From Dinoroseobacter sp965279125 (GTDB lineage: Bacteria > Pseudomonadota > Alphaproteobacteria > Rhodobacterales > Rhodobacteraceae), in assembly GCA_965279125.1 (NCBI GenBank), contig CBDIHL010000038.1, forward strand, positions 139,447 through 203,446: a stretch of 64,000 nucleotides of DNA. Reading direction: 5' to 3'. A program made the translations under genes and the position numbers. The notes under the pieces are model-generated. The model was not told where the DNA came from. It saw nothing but the letters and a program-made list of their open reading frames with translations, and did no database searches. This document shows, one piece after another, positions 42,170 to 50,742 of this stretch; position 1 is the first letter of the stretch; each line of letters starts with the position of its first letter.

Positions 42170-44494
42170 GTGACACCAAACGCCACGCTCAAGCGGCCCA
42201 ATTGGCGCGCTGTGCATGCTCTTTTCCGGCGCTCAAGCGTGCTGCTTTGGGCGGCCGCAATCTTTGCGCTCGGGGCTGCGATTGCTGTGGATGACATGTT
42301 GCGCCTTGCTCTTATGACTGCCGCGGGTACCCTTTTGGCCCTTGTTGGCTTGTTGCGCGGTATCTCGTCGTTCACAGACCACACCCGCAGCCATGACGAA
42401 CAAGTTTTACAACAGTTCCTCGACACAGAAAGCGCACCCAGCATTCTGTTTGATCCCAACCATGTTGTTGTCTGGGCCAACCAATCAGCGCTGAGCGCCT
42501 TTCCTCGTTTGTATGATGACGGCATGGCAAAGGGCCTCAAATCGCTGTTGCCTGATCCTGCATCCTTACTGCGTCAATTGCAGGCGCGCCTTGGATCCCG
42601 TGACCGGGTGAGCGAAGACGTGGTTACCCGTAAAGCCCATTTTCGGGCTGCCTTGCATAGAATGAGCCTTGGACGGTTGCTGCTGCGGCTTGAACATATT
42701 TCGGAAAAAGTGGGCGAGACCGCGTCTGGCGGCCCTATGACAGCAGTTCCGCTCATGACCATCAGCGCCAAAGGCACCGTGCTCTCGATGAACGAGGCGA
42801 TGCGTCAGATTGTTGGCAAACGCGTGCATCACGTAGACCGAGTTTTCCCAGCCCCATTGCCGGAAACGGGGGAGGTTGCGTTGATCCGTAACGCGGCCGG
42901 CACGACGGACCGTGTGCGTGTCTACCATACGGCATTGGCCGGAGATCGCCGCGAAGTAGCTGTGATGGTCGACGGACTTGGGATCGATGCGCCAGCGTCT
43001 GGGTTTAGCGCGGACGACCTGCCTGTGGCTTTGCTCCACTTAGGACGCGGCGGCCAGATTATAGATGCAAACGAGCCTGCCCGCACGCTTTTGCGACTGA
43101 ACGAGAGCCAACCTTTAGGCACGTTGGGCGAAGTGGTCACTGACCTTGGGCGATCTGTCGCAGATTGGGTCAATGAAGCAATCGAAGCGGCAGCGCCAGC
43201 AAAGCCCGAAATTGTCCGATTGCAAAAGACGGCCGAGGACAACTTCATTCAGATCAGCTTATCTGCAGGACGACAAGAAGGCGTTCCGGAAGTCACGGCG
43301 GTGCTGCATGACGCAACCGAGCTGAAAACCCTCGAGGCGCAATTTATCCAAGGCCAGAAGATGCATGCCATAGGGCAGTTGGCAGGCGGTGTGGCGCATG
43401 ATTTTAACAATCTTTTGACTGCAATTTCAGGACATTGCGATCTCTTGTTGTTGCGCCATGACCAAGGTGATGGCGATTATGCTGATCTTGAGCAGATCAA
43501 TCAAAACGCAAACCGCGCCTCGGCACTTGTGGGACAGTTGTTAGCATTTTCTCGCAAACAGACCTTGCTACCAGAGGTGATTGATCTGCGCGACACACTT
43601 GCCGATCTCACCCATCTTCTTAATCGCCTGGTGGGCGAAAAGATGATCTTATCCCTTTACCATGATCCAGATCTTCCCTCAGTGCGCGCCGACAAACGCC
43701 AGTTGGAACAAGTGCTTATGAACCTTGTCGTCAATGCACGTGATGCCATGCCAAACGGAGGCGACATTACAATTGAAACCAAGCGCGTGGTCTTGACCGA
43801 GCCATTAAACAAAGCGCGCGCGGTTGTTCCGATTGGCGAATACGCCTGTATCTCGGTCTGCGATCAGGGGATCGGAATTCCGCCGGACTTGCTCGCGAAG
43901 ATATTCGAGCCGTTCTATTCGACCAAACGCGTGGGCGAGGGAACCGGCCTTGGATTGTCCACCGCGTACGGCATCGTTAAACAGTCTGGTGGCTTCATCT
44001 TTGTTGACAGCAATGTGGGAAAAGGCACTGAGTTTACGCTATTTTTTCCCAGTTATCACGGTGCGATCACCGTCGCTCCGAAAGCCATTGAGGCAAAACT
44101 GCCACCGACGCCCAAGATCGACCCCGGCGATGCGGTCATCTTGCTGGTCGAAGATGAAGCCCCCGTGCGTGCCTTTGCGGCTCGGGCACTCAGGTTGCGA
44201 GGGTTCACTGTGTTGGAAGCGGCAAGCGCCGAAGAGGCGCTCGATACGCTCGCCAGCGATGGGCTACATGTGGACCTGTTCGTCAGTGATGTGGTGATGC
44301 CAGGTATGGACGGGCCAAGCTGGGTCCGAAAAGCCCGCGAAGTGCGCCCGGACATCCGGGCTGTCTTTGTGTCAGGTTATGCAGAGGACCTGCTGACAGG
44401 CAACGAATCGAGCATGGAGAACGCGGTTTTCCTTCCCAAGCCGTTCTCACTTCAACAACTGACCGAAACTGTCCAAGCGCAGTTGGAAGCTTAA
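42170..44494 (+). CDS. cckA: Hybrid sensor histidine kinase/response regulator CckA
   Basis: The product has 774 residues. Two N-terminal transmembrane helices (about 25-42 and 46-64) are followed by PAS-like domains (about 85-390). The HisKA helix has His410 in MHAIGQLAGGVAHDFNNLL. The ATPase shows QVLMNLVVNARDAMPNGG, ISVCDQGIGIPPDLLAKIFE and VGEGTGLGLSTAYGIVKQSG. A C-terminal receiver (about 660-772) has Asp707 in LFVSDVVMPGMDG. This order and the ATPase motifs are those of CckA, which through ChpT controls CtrA and thereby cell cycle, motility and gene-transfer-agent genes. The start is GTG with CGGAGGG five bases upstream. Confidence 0.9.
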   Translation: MTPNATLKRPNWRAVHALFRRSSVLLWAAAIFALGAAIAVDDMLRLALMTAAGTLLALVGLLRGISSFTDHTRSHDEQVLQQFLDTESAPSILFDPNHVVVWANQSALSAFPRLYDDGMAKGLKSLLPDPASLLRQLQARLGSRDRVSEDVVTRKAHFRAALHRMSLGRLLLRLEHISEKVGETASGGPMTAVPLMTISAKGTVLSMNEAMRQIVGKRVHHVDRVFPAPLPETGEVALIRNAAGTTDRVRVYHTALAGDRREVAVMVDGLGIDAPASGFSADDLPVALLHLGRGGQIIDANEPARTLLRLNESQPLGTLGEVVTDLGRSVADWVNEAIEAAAPAKPEIVRLQKTAEDNFIQISLSAGRQEGVPEVTAVLHDATELKTLEAQFIQGQKMHAIGQLAGGVAHDFNNLLTAISGHCDLLLLRHDQGDGDYADLEQINQNANRASALVGQLLAFSRKQTLLPEVIDLRDTLADLTHLLNRLVGEKMILSLYHDPDLPSVRADKRQLEQVLMNLVVNARDAMPNGGDITIETKRVVLTEPLNKARAVVPIGEYACISVCDQGIGIPPDLLAKIFEPFYSTKRVGEGTGLGLSTAYGIVKQSGGFIFVDSNVGKGTEFTLFFPSYHGAITVAPKAIEAKLPPTPKIDPGDAVILLVEDEAPVRAFAARALRLRGFTVLEAASAEEALDTLASDGLHVDLFVSDVVMPGMDGPSWVRKAREVRPDIRAVFVSGYAEDLLTGNESSMENAVFLPKPFSLQQLTETVQAQLEA

Positions 44495-44587
44495 ATCAGC
44501 ATCCAAAATTCAAGCACTCTGATCGCTTTATATATTCTGTTTACCTGCCATTAACCGGTGGCAAGCCAAAGTATGCAAACAATATGC

Positions 44588-44616
44588 TTGAAATGTTCTT
44601 CATTTGATCTCATAAC
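44588..44616 (+). promoter_or_regulatory. Candidate recA promoter
   Basis: TTGAAA (44588-44593), a 17-nt spacer and CATAAC (44611-44616) fit a sigma-70 type promoter. The SOS box starts eight bases downstream, so LexA would cover the transcription start. Confidence 0.45.
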
Positions 44617-44624
44617 GAACAAAA

Positions 44625-44639
44625 GAACAGGTCAAGAAC
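44625..44639. promoter_or_regulatory. Alphaproteobacterial SOS box (LexA site) upstream of recA
   Basis: GAACAGGTCAAGAAC is an exact GAAC-N7-GAAC direct repeat, the known LexA operator type of Rhodobacterales and relatives. It lies 49 nt before the recA start. A further GAAC at 44617 and an imperfect GTTC-N7-GATC at 44595 lie close by. Confidence 0.85.
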
Positions 44640-44652
44640 AAACCATAGATTG

Positions 44653-44667
44653 CCGCCCCAAGGGCGG
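44653..44667 (+). other. Small hairpin in the recA leader
   Basis: CCGCCC-CAA-GGGCGG forms a 6-bp GC stem with a 3-nt loop, 22 nt before the recA ATG. No T run follows, so it is more likely to stabilise the 5' end of the transcript than to terminate it. Confidence 0.4.
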
Positions 44668-44688
44668 TCTGACATAAGGGGCAAGACA

Positions 44689-45774
44689 ATGGCTTTAGCG
44701 GATTTAATGGATGTGACCGACAAACGCAGCAACGACAAGAAAGCAGCCGAGAAGCAAAAAGCACTCGACGGAGCCTTGGCTCAGATCGAGCGTCAGTTTG
44801 GCAAGGGCTCCATCATGAAGCTGGGCGGCGAGAACGCCATCCAGCAAATCGAAGCGACGTCCACGGGATCCTTGGGTCTTGATATTGCGCTTGGGATTGG
44901 CGGTTTGCCGAAAGGGCGCATCATCGAGATCTATGGCCCGGAATCTTCGGGCAAGACAACGTTGACGCTGCACTGTGTCGCCGAAGAGCAGAAAAAGGGC
45001 GGCGTGTGCGCGTTTGTCGACGCGGAACACGCGCTCGATCCACAATATGCCCGCAAGCTTGGCGTCAATCTGGACGATCTCTTGATCAGCCAGCCCGACA
45101 ATGGTGAACAAGCCCTTGAAATCACAGACACATTGGTGCGCTCTGGTGCGGTTAATGTGGTTGTGGTGGACTCAGTGGCAGCCCTGACACCGCGCTCTGA
45201 GCTTGAAGGCGATATGGGCGATGCGTCTGTTGGAGTGCACGCGCGCCTTATGAGCCAAGCCATGCGCAAGCTGACCGGATCCATCGCGCGGTCCAATTGC
45301 ATGGTGATTTTCATCAACCAAATCCGGATGAAGATTGGCGTTATGTTTGGCTCGCCTGAGACAACAACAGGTGGCAACGCGTTGAAGTTCTACTCATCGG
45401 TGCGCCTTGATATCCGTCGTATCGGCGCGATCAAGGACCGCGACGAGATTGTCGGCAATGCAACGCGTGTCAAAGTCGTCAAGAACAAGGTCGCCCCTCC
45501 GTTCAAGCAGGTAGAGTTCGACATCATGTATGGCGAAGGCATCTCTAAGATGGGCGAATTGCTTGATCTAGGTGTCAAAGCGGGCGTTGTTGAGAAGTCC
45601 GGCAGCTGGTTCTCCTACGGGGATGAGCGGATCGGGCAAGGGCGTGAAAACGCAAAAGGATTTCTGCGCGACAACCCAAAGATTTCCTACGCGATCGAGG
45701 ATAAAATCCGTGCGGCCCATGGCCTCGACTTCGATATGCCTCCGGGGGATGAAGACGCGGTGACGGAAGACTAA
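44689..45774 (+). CDS. recA: DNA recombinase RecA
   Basis: The product has 361 residues. Features include KALDGALAQIERQFGKGSIM, Walker A GPESSGKTTLTLHCVAE, CAFVDAEHALDPQYARKLGV, the L1/L2 loop regions, and FINQIRMKIGVMFGSPETTT. The acidic tail DMPPGDEDAVTED is typical. It forms ATP-dependent filaments on single-stranded DNA for homologous recombination and activates LexA self-cleavage. The ATG at 44689 with AAGGGGCAAG upstream is preferred over an in-frame ATG at 44650. An SOS box precedes it and a strong terminator follows, so it is a single-gene transcript. Confidence 0.97.
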   Translation: MALADLMDVTDKRSNDKKAAEKQKALDGALAQIERQFGKGSIMKLGGENAIQQIEATSTGSLGLDIALGIGGLPKGRIIEIYGPESSGKTTLTLHCVAEEQKKGGVCAFVDAEHALDPQYARKLGVNLDDLLISQPDNGEQALEITDTLVRSGAVNVVVVDSVAALTPRSELEGDMGDASVGVHARLMSQAMRKLTGSIARSNCMVIFINQIRMKIGVMFGSPETTTGGNALKFYSSVRLDIRRIGAIKDRDEIVGNATRVKVVKNKVAPPFKQVEFDIMYGEGISKMGELLDLGVKAGVVEKSGSWFSYGDERIGQGRENAKGFLRDNPKISYAIEDKIRAAHGLDFDMPPGDEDAVTED

Positions 45775-45810
45775 GCGCATCAGGCGCAGCACATCTCACA
45801 TTCTGGAAAG

Positions 45811-45834
45811 GCCCCGCATTTTGCGGGGTCTTTT
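45811..45834 (+). terminator. Rho-independent terminator of recA
   Basis: CCCCGCA-TTT-TGCGGGG forms a 7-bp stem followed by TCTTTT. It lies about 37 nt after the recA stop. Confidence 0.88.
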
Positions 45835-45923
45835 CGTTTCAAATCAAGCGCTGCCATAGACAGCGTCGCAGCGCATCGCTACATCGGCACTACGTTCAAA
45901 ATTGTCCGATCCAGAGTAGCCAA

Positions 45924-48575
45924 ATGCCAAGCCTGAATGATATCCGAGCCACCTTTCTCGACTTTTTTGAGCGTAACGGCCATGCGGTTGTAGACAGCTC
46001 ACCGCTTGTTCCGCGCAATGATCCGACCCTGATGTTTACCAACTCCGGCATGGTGCAGTTCAAGAACGTGTTCACCGGGCTTGAGCATCGCGACTACACC
46101 CGCGCGACCACCAGCCAGAAATGCGTGCGCGCGGGCGGCAAACACAATGATCTCGACAATGTTGGCTATACCGCACGCCACCATACCTTCTTCGAAATGC
46201 TCGGAAATTTCAGCTTTGGCGATTATTTCAAAGACGACGCGATCCCGTTTGCCTGGAACTTGATCACCGGCGAATACGGGATCGACAAGGAAAAGCTATT
46301 GGTCACGGTCTATCACACCGATGACGAGGCGGCGGCCATCTGGAAGAAGGTCGGTGTGCCAGAGGACCGCATCATTCGGATCGCAACCTCTGACAATTTT
46401 TGGCAGATGGGACCGACGGGGCCATGCGGGCCATGCACCGAAATCTTCTACGATCATGGCGATCACATTTGGGGTGGTCCTCCGGGAAGTGCCGATGAAG
46501 ATGGCGATAGGTTCATCGAGATTTGGAACGTTGTGTTCATGCAGAATGAACAATTCGCAGACGGCTCAATGACGCCTTTGAACATGCAATCCATCGACAC
46601 CGGCATGGGGCTTGAGCGGATCGGCGCGCTGCTGCAAGGAAAGCATGACAATTACGACACTGACTTGATGCGTGCCCTTATCGAAGCCTCTGCGCATGCG
46701 ACCAGCGCAGATCCAGATGGCCCCGGCAAGATGCACCACCGCGTGATCGCGGATCACTTGAGGTCTTGTTCGTTCCTCATCGCAGATGGTGTGATGCCGT
46801 CGAACGAAGGGCGCGGATATGTGCTGCGCCGGATCATGCGCCGTGCGATGCGCCATGCCCATCAATTGGGGGGAAAAGATCCGGTGATGCACCGGCTGGT
46901 CCCATCGCTTGTGGCGCAAATGGGTCAAGCCTTTCCCGAATTGGGGCGTGCCAAGGCTTTGATAGAAGAGACACTTCTACTGGAAGAGACGCGTTTCAAG
47001 CAAACCTTGGATCGCGGCTTGAGGTTGCTCGATGATGAACTGGCAGGTTTACCAGAAAAGGCCGCTCTGCCTGGTGAGGCCGCGTTCAAGCTTTATGATA
47101 CCTACGGATTCCCGCTCGATCTGACGCAAGACGCATTGCGTGAAAAGGGTCGCGATGTCGATGTTGCAGGATTTGACACGGCAATGGCAGAACAAAAAGC
47201 GAAGGCGCGGGCCGCCTGGTCCGGGACCGGAGAGACGGCAGATGCCGCCATTTGGTTTGACCTCGCCGAGCAACATGGCCCGACCGAATTTCTGGGATAC
47301 GACACCGAAAAGGCGGAAGGGCAGATCCTTGCGCTGGTTATGGACGGAACGGATCATGCAGGTGTGAACCAAGGCGATGCAGTTCAGATTATAGTGAATC
47401 AGACGCCATGTTATGCCGAAAGTGGGGGACAGGTTGGCGATCAGGCAGTGCTGAAAACTGATACCGGAACCGCGCGTATCACCGACACGAAGAAGGCCGA
47501 AGGGCTATTTATCCATGTCGCCGAAATCACCGAGGGCAGCTTGGCTCGCGGGCAAGGTGCAGAATTAGCCGTTGACCACGCGCGTCGTTCAACAATAAGG
47601 GCCAATCACTCGGCAACGCATTTGTTGCATGAAGCGTTGCGACAAGCCTTGGGCGATCATGTTGCGCAGCGCGGATCGCTGAACGCGCCGGATCGTCTGC
47701 GGTTTGATTTTAGCCACGCGAAAGCTCTGAGCCCCGAGGAATTGGCGCGCGTTGATGCGGAGGTAAATGCCTATATCCGGCAAAATGCGCCGGTTGATAC
47801 ACGGATCATGACCCCTGATGAGGCTCGTGACCTGGGCGCGCAGGCTCTGTTTGGCGAGAAATACGGTGACGAAGTACGTGTCGTGTCCATGGGCACTCAA
47901 GATGGGACTGGCAAAGGGCGCGAAAAAAACACCTATTCGCTAGAGCTATGCGGTGGCACCCATGTCCAGCGCACCGGTGATATCGGTCTGTTTGTTACCC
48001 TTGGCGACAGCGCATCCAGCGCGGGTGTTCGACGTATTGAGGCTTTGACAGGGCAGGCGGCCTTTGACCACCTTTCCATGCAAGATCAACGGCTTGCCGA
48101 CACAGCAGCTAAGCTTCGCGCACAACCATCAGATGTGCCCGAGCGTGTGCAGAGCCTTCTGGACGAGCGCAAGGCTCTTCAGAATGAGATCGCAAGCCTC
48201 CGGCGTGAGATCGCGATGGGCGGCGGTGGCGGCACAGAGGTTGAAATCCGCGAGGTTGGCGGAACGAAACTGATCGCTCAAGCCCTCGACGGCGTGTCAG
48301 GCAAAGAATTGCCCGCCCTGATCGATGCCCACAAAGACAACATCGGCAGCGGCGTTGTTGTCATGATTGCCACGAATGACGACAAAGCGGCTGTTGCGGT
48401 CGGTGTGACGGATGATCTTTCCGGCGCACATACGGCCGTCGATATTGTCAAAGTTGCTGTGCAAGCGCTTGGCGGCAGAGGCGGCGGTGGTAAAGCCCAT
48501 CTGGCGCAAGGCGGTGCTCCGGCCGGCGACACAGATGCCGCATTCGCCGCTGTAGAAACCCTTTTGAAAGGATAA
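45924..48575 (+). CDS. alaS: Alanyl-tRNA synthetase
   Basis: The product has 883 residues with the class II catalytic domain at the N-terminus (FFERNGHAVVDSSPLVPRND, TNSGMVQFKNVF, CVRAGGKHNDLDNVG). A tRNA-recognition helical part follows, then the editing domain with NHSATHLLHEALRQALG and CGGTHV (zinc ligands). The C-terminal C-Ala domain follows a coiled-coil (LLDERKALQNEIASLRREIA). It charges tRNA-Ala and hydrolyses Ser- and Gly-tRNA-Ala. Length and motifs are complete. The DUF1330 gene begins 3 nt after its stop. Confidence 0.97.
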   Translation: MPSLNDIRATFLDFFERNGHAVVDSSPLVPRNDPTLMFTNSGMVQFKNVFTGLEHRDYTRATTSQKCVRAGGKHNDLDNVGYTARHHTFFEMLGNFSFGDYFKDDAIPFAWNLITGEYGIDKEKLLVTVYHTDDEAAAIWKKVGVPEDRIIRIATSDNFWQMGPTGPCGPCTEIFYDHGDHIWGGPPGSADEDGDRFIEIWNVVFMQNEQFADGSMTPLNMQSIDTGMGLERIGALLQGKHDNYDTDLMRALIEASAHATSADPDGPGKMHHRVIADHLRSCSFLIADGVMPSNEGRGYVLRRIMRRAMRHAHQLGGKDPVMHRLVPSLVAQMGQAFPELGRAKALIEETLLLEETRFKQTLDRGLRLLDDELAGLPEKAALPGEAAFKLYDTYGFPLDLTQDALREKGRDVDVAGFDTAMAEQKAKARAAWSGTGETADAAIWFDLAEQHGPTEFLGYDTEKAEGQILALVMDGTDHAGVNQGDAVQIIVNQTPCYAESGGQVGDQAVLKTDTGTARITDTKKAEGLFIHVAEITEGSLARGQGAELAVDHARRSTIRANHSATHLLHEALRQALGDHVAQRGSLNAPDRLRFDFSHAKALSPEELARVDAEVNAYIRQNAPVDTRIMTPDEARDLGAQALFGEKYGDEVRVVSMGTQDGTGKGREKNTYSLELCGGTHVQRTGDIGLFVTLGDSASSAGVRRIEALTGQAAFDHLSMQDQRLADTAAKLRAQPSDVPERVQSLLDERKALQNEIASLRREIAMGGGGGTEVEIREVGGTKLIAQALDGVSGKELPALIDAHKDNIGSGVVVMIATNDDKAAVAVGVTDDLSGAHTAVDIVKVAVQALGGRGGGGKAHLAQGGAPAGDTDAAFAAVETLLKG

Positions 48576-48578
48576 CAT

Positions 48579-48866
48579 ATGTCTGCGTTTTGGATTGCCC
48601 ATGTGACCGTCACGGATGAAGAAGCTTACGCGAAATACGCAGCCCTCGCGACGCAAGCCATTGCGGCCCATGGCGGAACGTTTCTGGCGCGTGGCGGCAC
48701 GGCAATCCAAAAAGAAGGCCGTGCACATGCTCGCAATGTCGTTGCAACATTTCCGAGCTTGGATGCGGCAAACGACTGTTATGAAAGCAAAATCTATCAA
48801 GAAGCGCTCAGCCATGCGAAAGATGCGTCCGAACGGGATTTGGTCTTGGTTGAAGCTTTAGACTAA
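48579..48866 (+). CDS. DUF1330 domain-containing protein
   Basis: The product has 95 residues and a ferredoxin-like alpha/beta barrel pattern: AFWIAHVTVTDEEAYAKYAA, HGGTFLARGGTAIQKEG, RNVVATFPSLDAANDCYES, YQEALSHAKDASERDLVLVE. These are the recurring positions of the DUF1330 family, related to dimeric monooxygenase-like proteins such as YciI. Function is unknown. AAAGGA lies at the alaS end, so it is cotranscribed with alaS, and the pair is common in Rhodobacterales. Confidence 0.85.
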   Translation: MSAFWIAHVTVTDEEAYAKYAALATQAIAAHGGTFLARGGTAIQKEGRAHARNVVATFPSLDAANDCYESKIYQEALSHAKDASERDLVLVEALD

Positions 48867-48889
48867 GCAAGCGCGGTCGCAGGCTTTGA

Positions 48890-49498
48890 TTACGTGCCGA
48901 CGTAACGATCTTTGCGGTGGTTAATGGCGATGACAAGATTAACCACGACAGCACCGAGTAATGAGGCGAGCACAACCATAAGCGGCAGTATGAAGGCTGC
49001 GACAATAAAAATACCCGCATCAATTATCAGCTGAGTCCAACCCGCGCGAAACCCTGTGCGATCTTGGATATAAAGCGCCAGAATGCCAATGCCGCCCAGA
49101 CTTGCGCCATGCCGGAACAACGCCAGAAGGCCGGCGCCTGCCATGCAGCCAAATAAAACCGCACCAAGCCAAGGGTTTACCTCGGCGAAGGATAACGCAT
49201 TGGGCACAAGCTCGGAAAACCCTGATAGCAGACCAACAGCCAAGAATGTCTTGAGCGTGAAGCGCAGTCCCATCCGTTTGTAAGCAAGCCAGTAGAAGGG
49301 AAGATTAATTACGAAAAAGACCGTCCCGAAACTCCATCCACCGATGTAAGAAATCAACACTGCAAGTCCTGCAGTTTGCCCGGTCACCAACCCCAAATGC
49401 GTTAGAAGGACCAATGAGGCCGAGCAGATGAAGCTGCCAAATAGCAGTCCTTGTGCATCCTCGATGAGAGAATGCTTTGGGTCCGGACGATCTACCAT
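48890..49498 (-). CDS. YitT family membrane protein
   Basis: The product has 202 residues and five to six transmembrane helices. The family pattern shows at LLFGSFICSASLVLLTHLGL, LVTGQTAGLAVLISYIGGWS, FFVINLPFYWLAYKRMGLRF and GASLGGIGILALYIQDRTGF. These proteins are integral membrane proteins of unclear role, sometimes called putative transporters. It is 18 nt downstream of icd on the same strand, so probably cotranscribed, and converges with the DUF1330 gene. Confidence 0.85.
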   Translation of the reverse strand: MVDRPDPKHSLIEDAQGLLFGSFICSASLVLLTHLGLVTGQTAGLAVLISYIGGWSFGTVFFVINLPFYWLAYKRMGLRFTLKTFLAVGLLSGFSELVPNALSFAEVNPWLGAVLFGCMAGAGLLALFRHGASLGGIGILALYIQDRTGFRAGWTQLIIDAGIFIVAAFILPLMVVLASLLGAVVVNLVIAINHRKDRYVGT

Positions 49499-49516
49499 CT
49501 GTAAGGGTGCAACCGT

Positions 49517-50731
49517 CTAGCCAGCCAATGCCGCGTTTAGGTTCTCGTCGATTTTCTCTAGAAACCCCATCGTTGTTAACCACCCTTGGTCTGGGCCAAC
49601 CAGCAAGGCAAGATCTTTCGTCATCGATCCGCTTTCGACAGTCGCGATGATCACGCGTTCCAGCGTCTCAGCAAAGGTCATAAGCGGATCATTTGCATCA
49701 AGTTTGGCACGGTGCTTCAATCCACCGGTCCACGCATAAATCGAGGCAATCGAGTTTGTTGAGGTCTGCTCGCCCGCTTGGTGCTGACGATAATGGCGCG
49801 TAACGGTGCCGTGGGCAGCTTCAGCTTCGACAATTTTACCGTCTGGAGTCATCAACTGGCTTGTCATCAACCCCAAAGACCCAAATCCTTGCGCGATTGT
49901 GTCAGATTGGACGTCTCCATCGTAGTTCTTGCAAGCCCACACGAACCCGCCATTCCACTTCATCGCGCAGGCCACCATGTCGTCGATCAATCGATGCTGA
50001 TACTCGATTCCAGCAGCTTCAAACTGATCTTTGTACTCAGTTTCATATATATGCTGGAAAATTTCCAGAAAACGACCGTCATACTGCTTTAGAATGGTGT
50101 TCTTCGTCGAAAGATAGACAGGCCATCCAATATTCAAACCATAGGCAAACGAAGCGCGCGCGAAGTCTGTGATGGATTGATCAAGATTATACATCCCCAA
50201 AAACACACCTGCATCCGGAGCATGAAACACCTCGCGCTCGTCAACCGTTCCATCTTCACCGACGAACTTCATCGACAGCACGCCGGGGCCGGGAAACTTC
50301 ATATCGGTGGCTTTGTACTGATCTCCGAATGCATGACGTCCGATTACAATCGGCTTGGTCCAGCCCGGCACAAGACGCGGGACGTTTTTGCAAATAATAG
50401 GTTGGCGAAACACGACGCCACCAAGGATGTTGCGGATCGTGCCGTTGGGGCTGCGCCACATCTCTTTGAGCCCAAACTCTTCGACACGTGCCTCGTCGGG
50501 CGTAATCGTGGCACATTTCACCGCAACGCCAACTTCTTTCGTCTTTTCAGCGGCATCGATGGTGATTTGGTCGTTGGTACGATCACGTTCTTCGATCCCA
50601 AGATCATAGTAGAGCAGATCAATATCGAGATGAGGCAGGATCAATTTTTCCTTAATGAACTGCCAGATGATGCGGGTCATCTCGTCGCCATCCATCTCGA
50701 CGATTGGGTTATCTACCTTGATCTTGGGCAT
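49517..50731 (-). CDS. icd: NADP-dependent isocitrate dehydrogenase, homodimeric type
   Basis: The product has 404 residues, the size of the eukaryote-like homodimeric subfamily. Motifs are KIKVDNPIVEMDGDEMTRII at the start, LDIDLLYYDLGIEERDRTND, the substrate loop SPNGTIRNILGGVVFRQPI, and QMLMTPDGK-like SQLMTPDGKIVEAEAAHGTV carrying metal and NADP contacts. It decarboxylates isocitrate to 2-oxoglutarate with NADP in the TCA cycle. The start ATG at 50731 has AGGAGACGCC upstream. It lies 11 nt after the monomeric isocitrate dehydrogenase gene on the same strand, so both are likely made from one transcript. Confidence 0.95.
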   Translation of the reverse strand: MPKIKVDNPIVEMDGDEMTRIIWQFIKEKLILPHLDIDLLYYDLGIEERDRTNDQITIDAAEKTKEVGVAVKCATITPDEARVEEFGLKEMWRSPNGTIRNILGGVVFRQPIICKNVPRLVPGWTKPIVIGRHAFGDQYKATDMKFPGPGVLSMKFVGEDGTVDEREVFHAPDAGVFLGMYNLDQSITDFARASFAYGLNIGWPVYLSTKNTILKQYDGRFLEIFQHIYETEYKDQFEAAGIEYQHRLIDDMVACAMKWNGGFVWACKNYDGDVQSDTIAQGFGSLGLMTSQLMTPDGKIVEAEAAHGTVTRHYRQHQAGEQTSTNSIASIYAWTGGLKHRAKLDANDPLMTFAETLERVIIATVESGSMTKDLALLVGPDQGWLTTMGFLEKIDENLNAALAG

Positions 50732-50742
50732 CTGGCGTCTCC

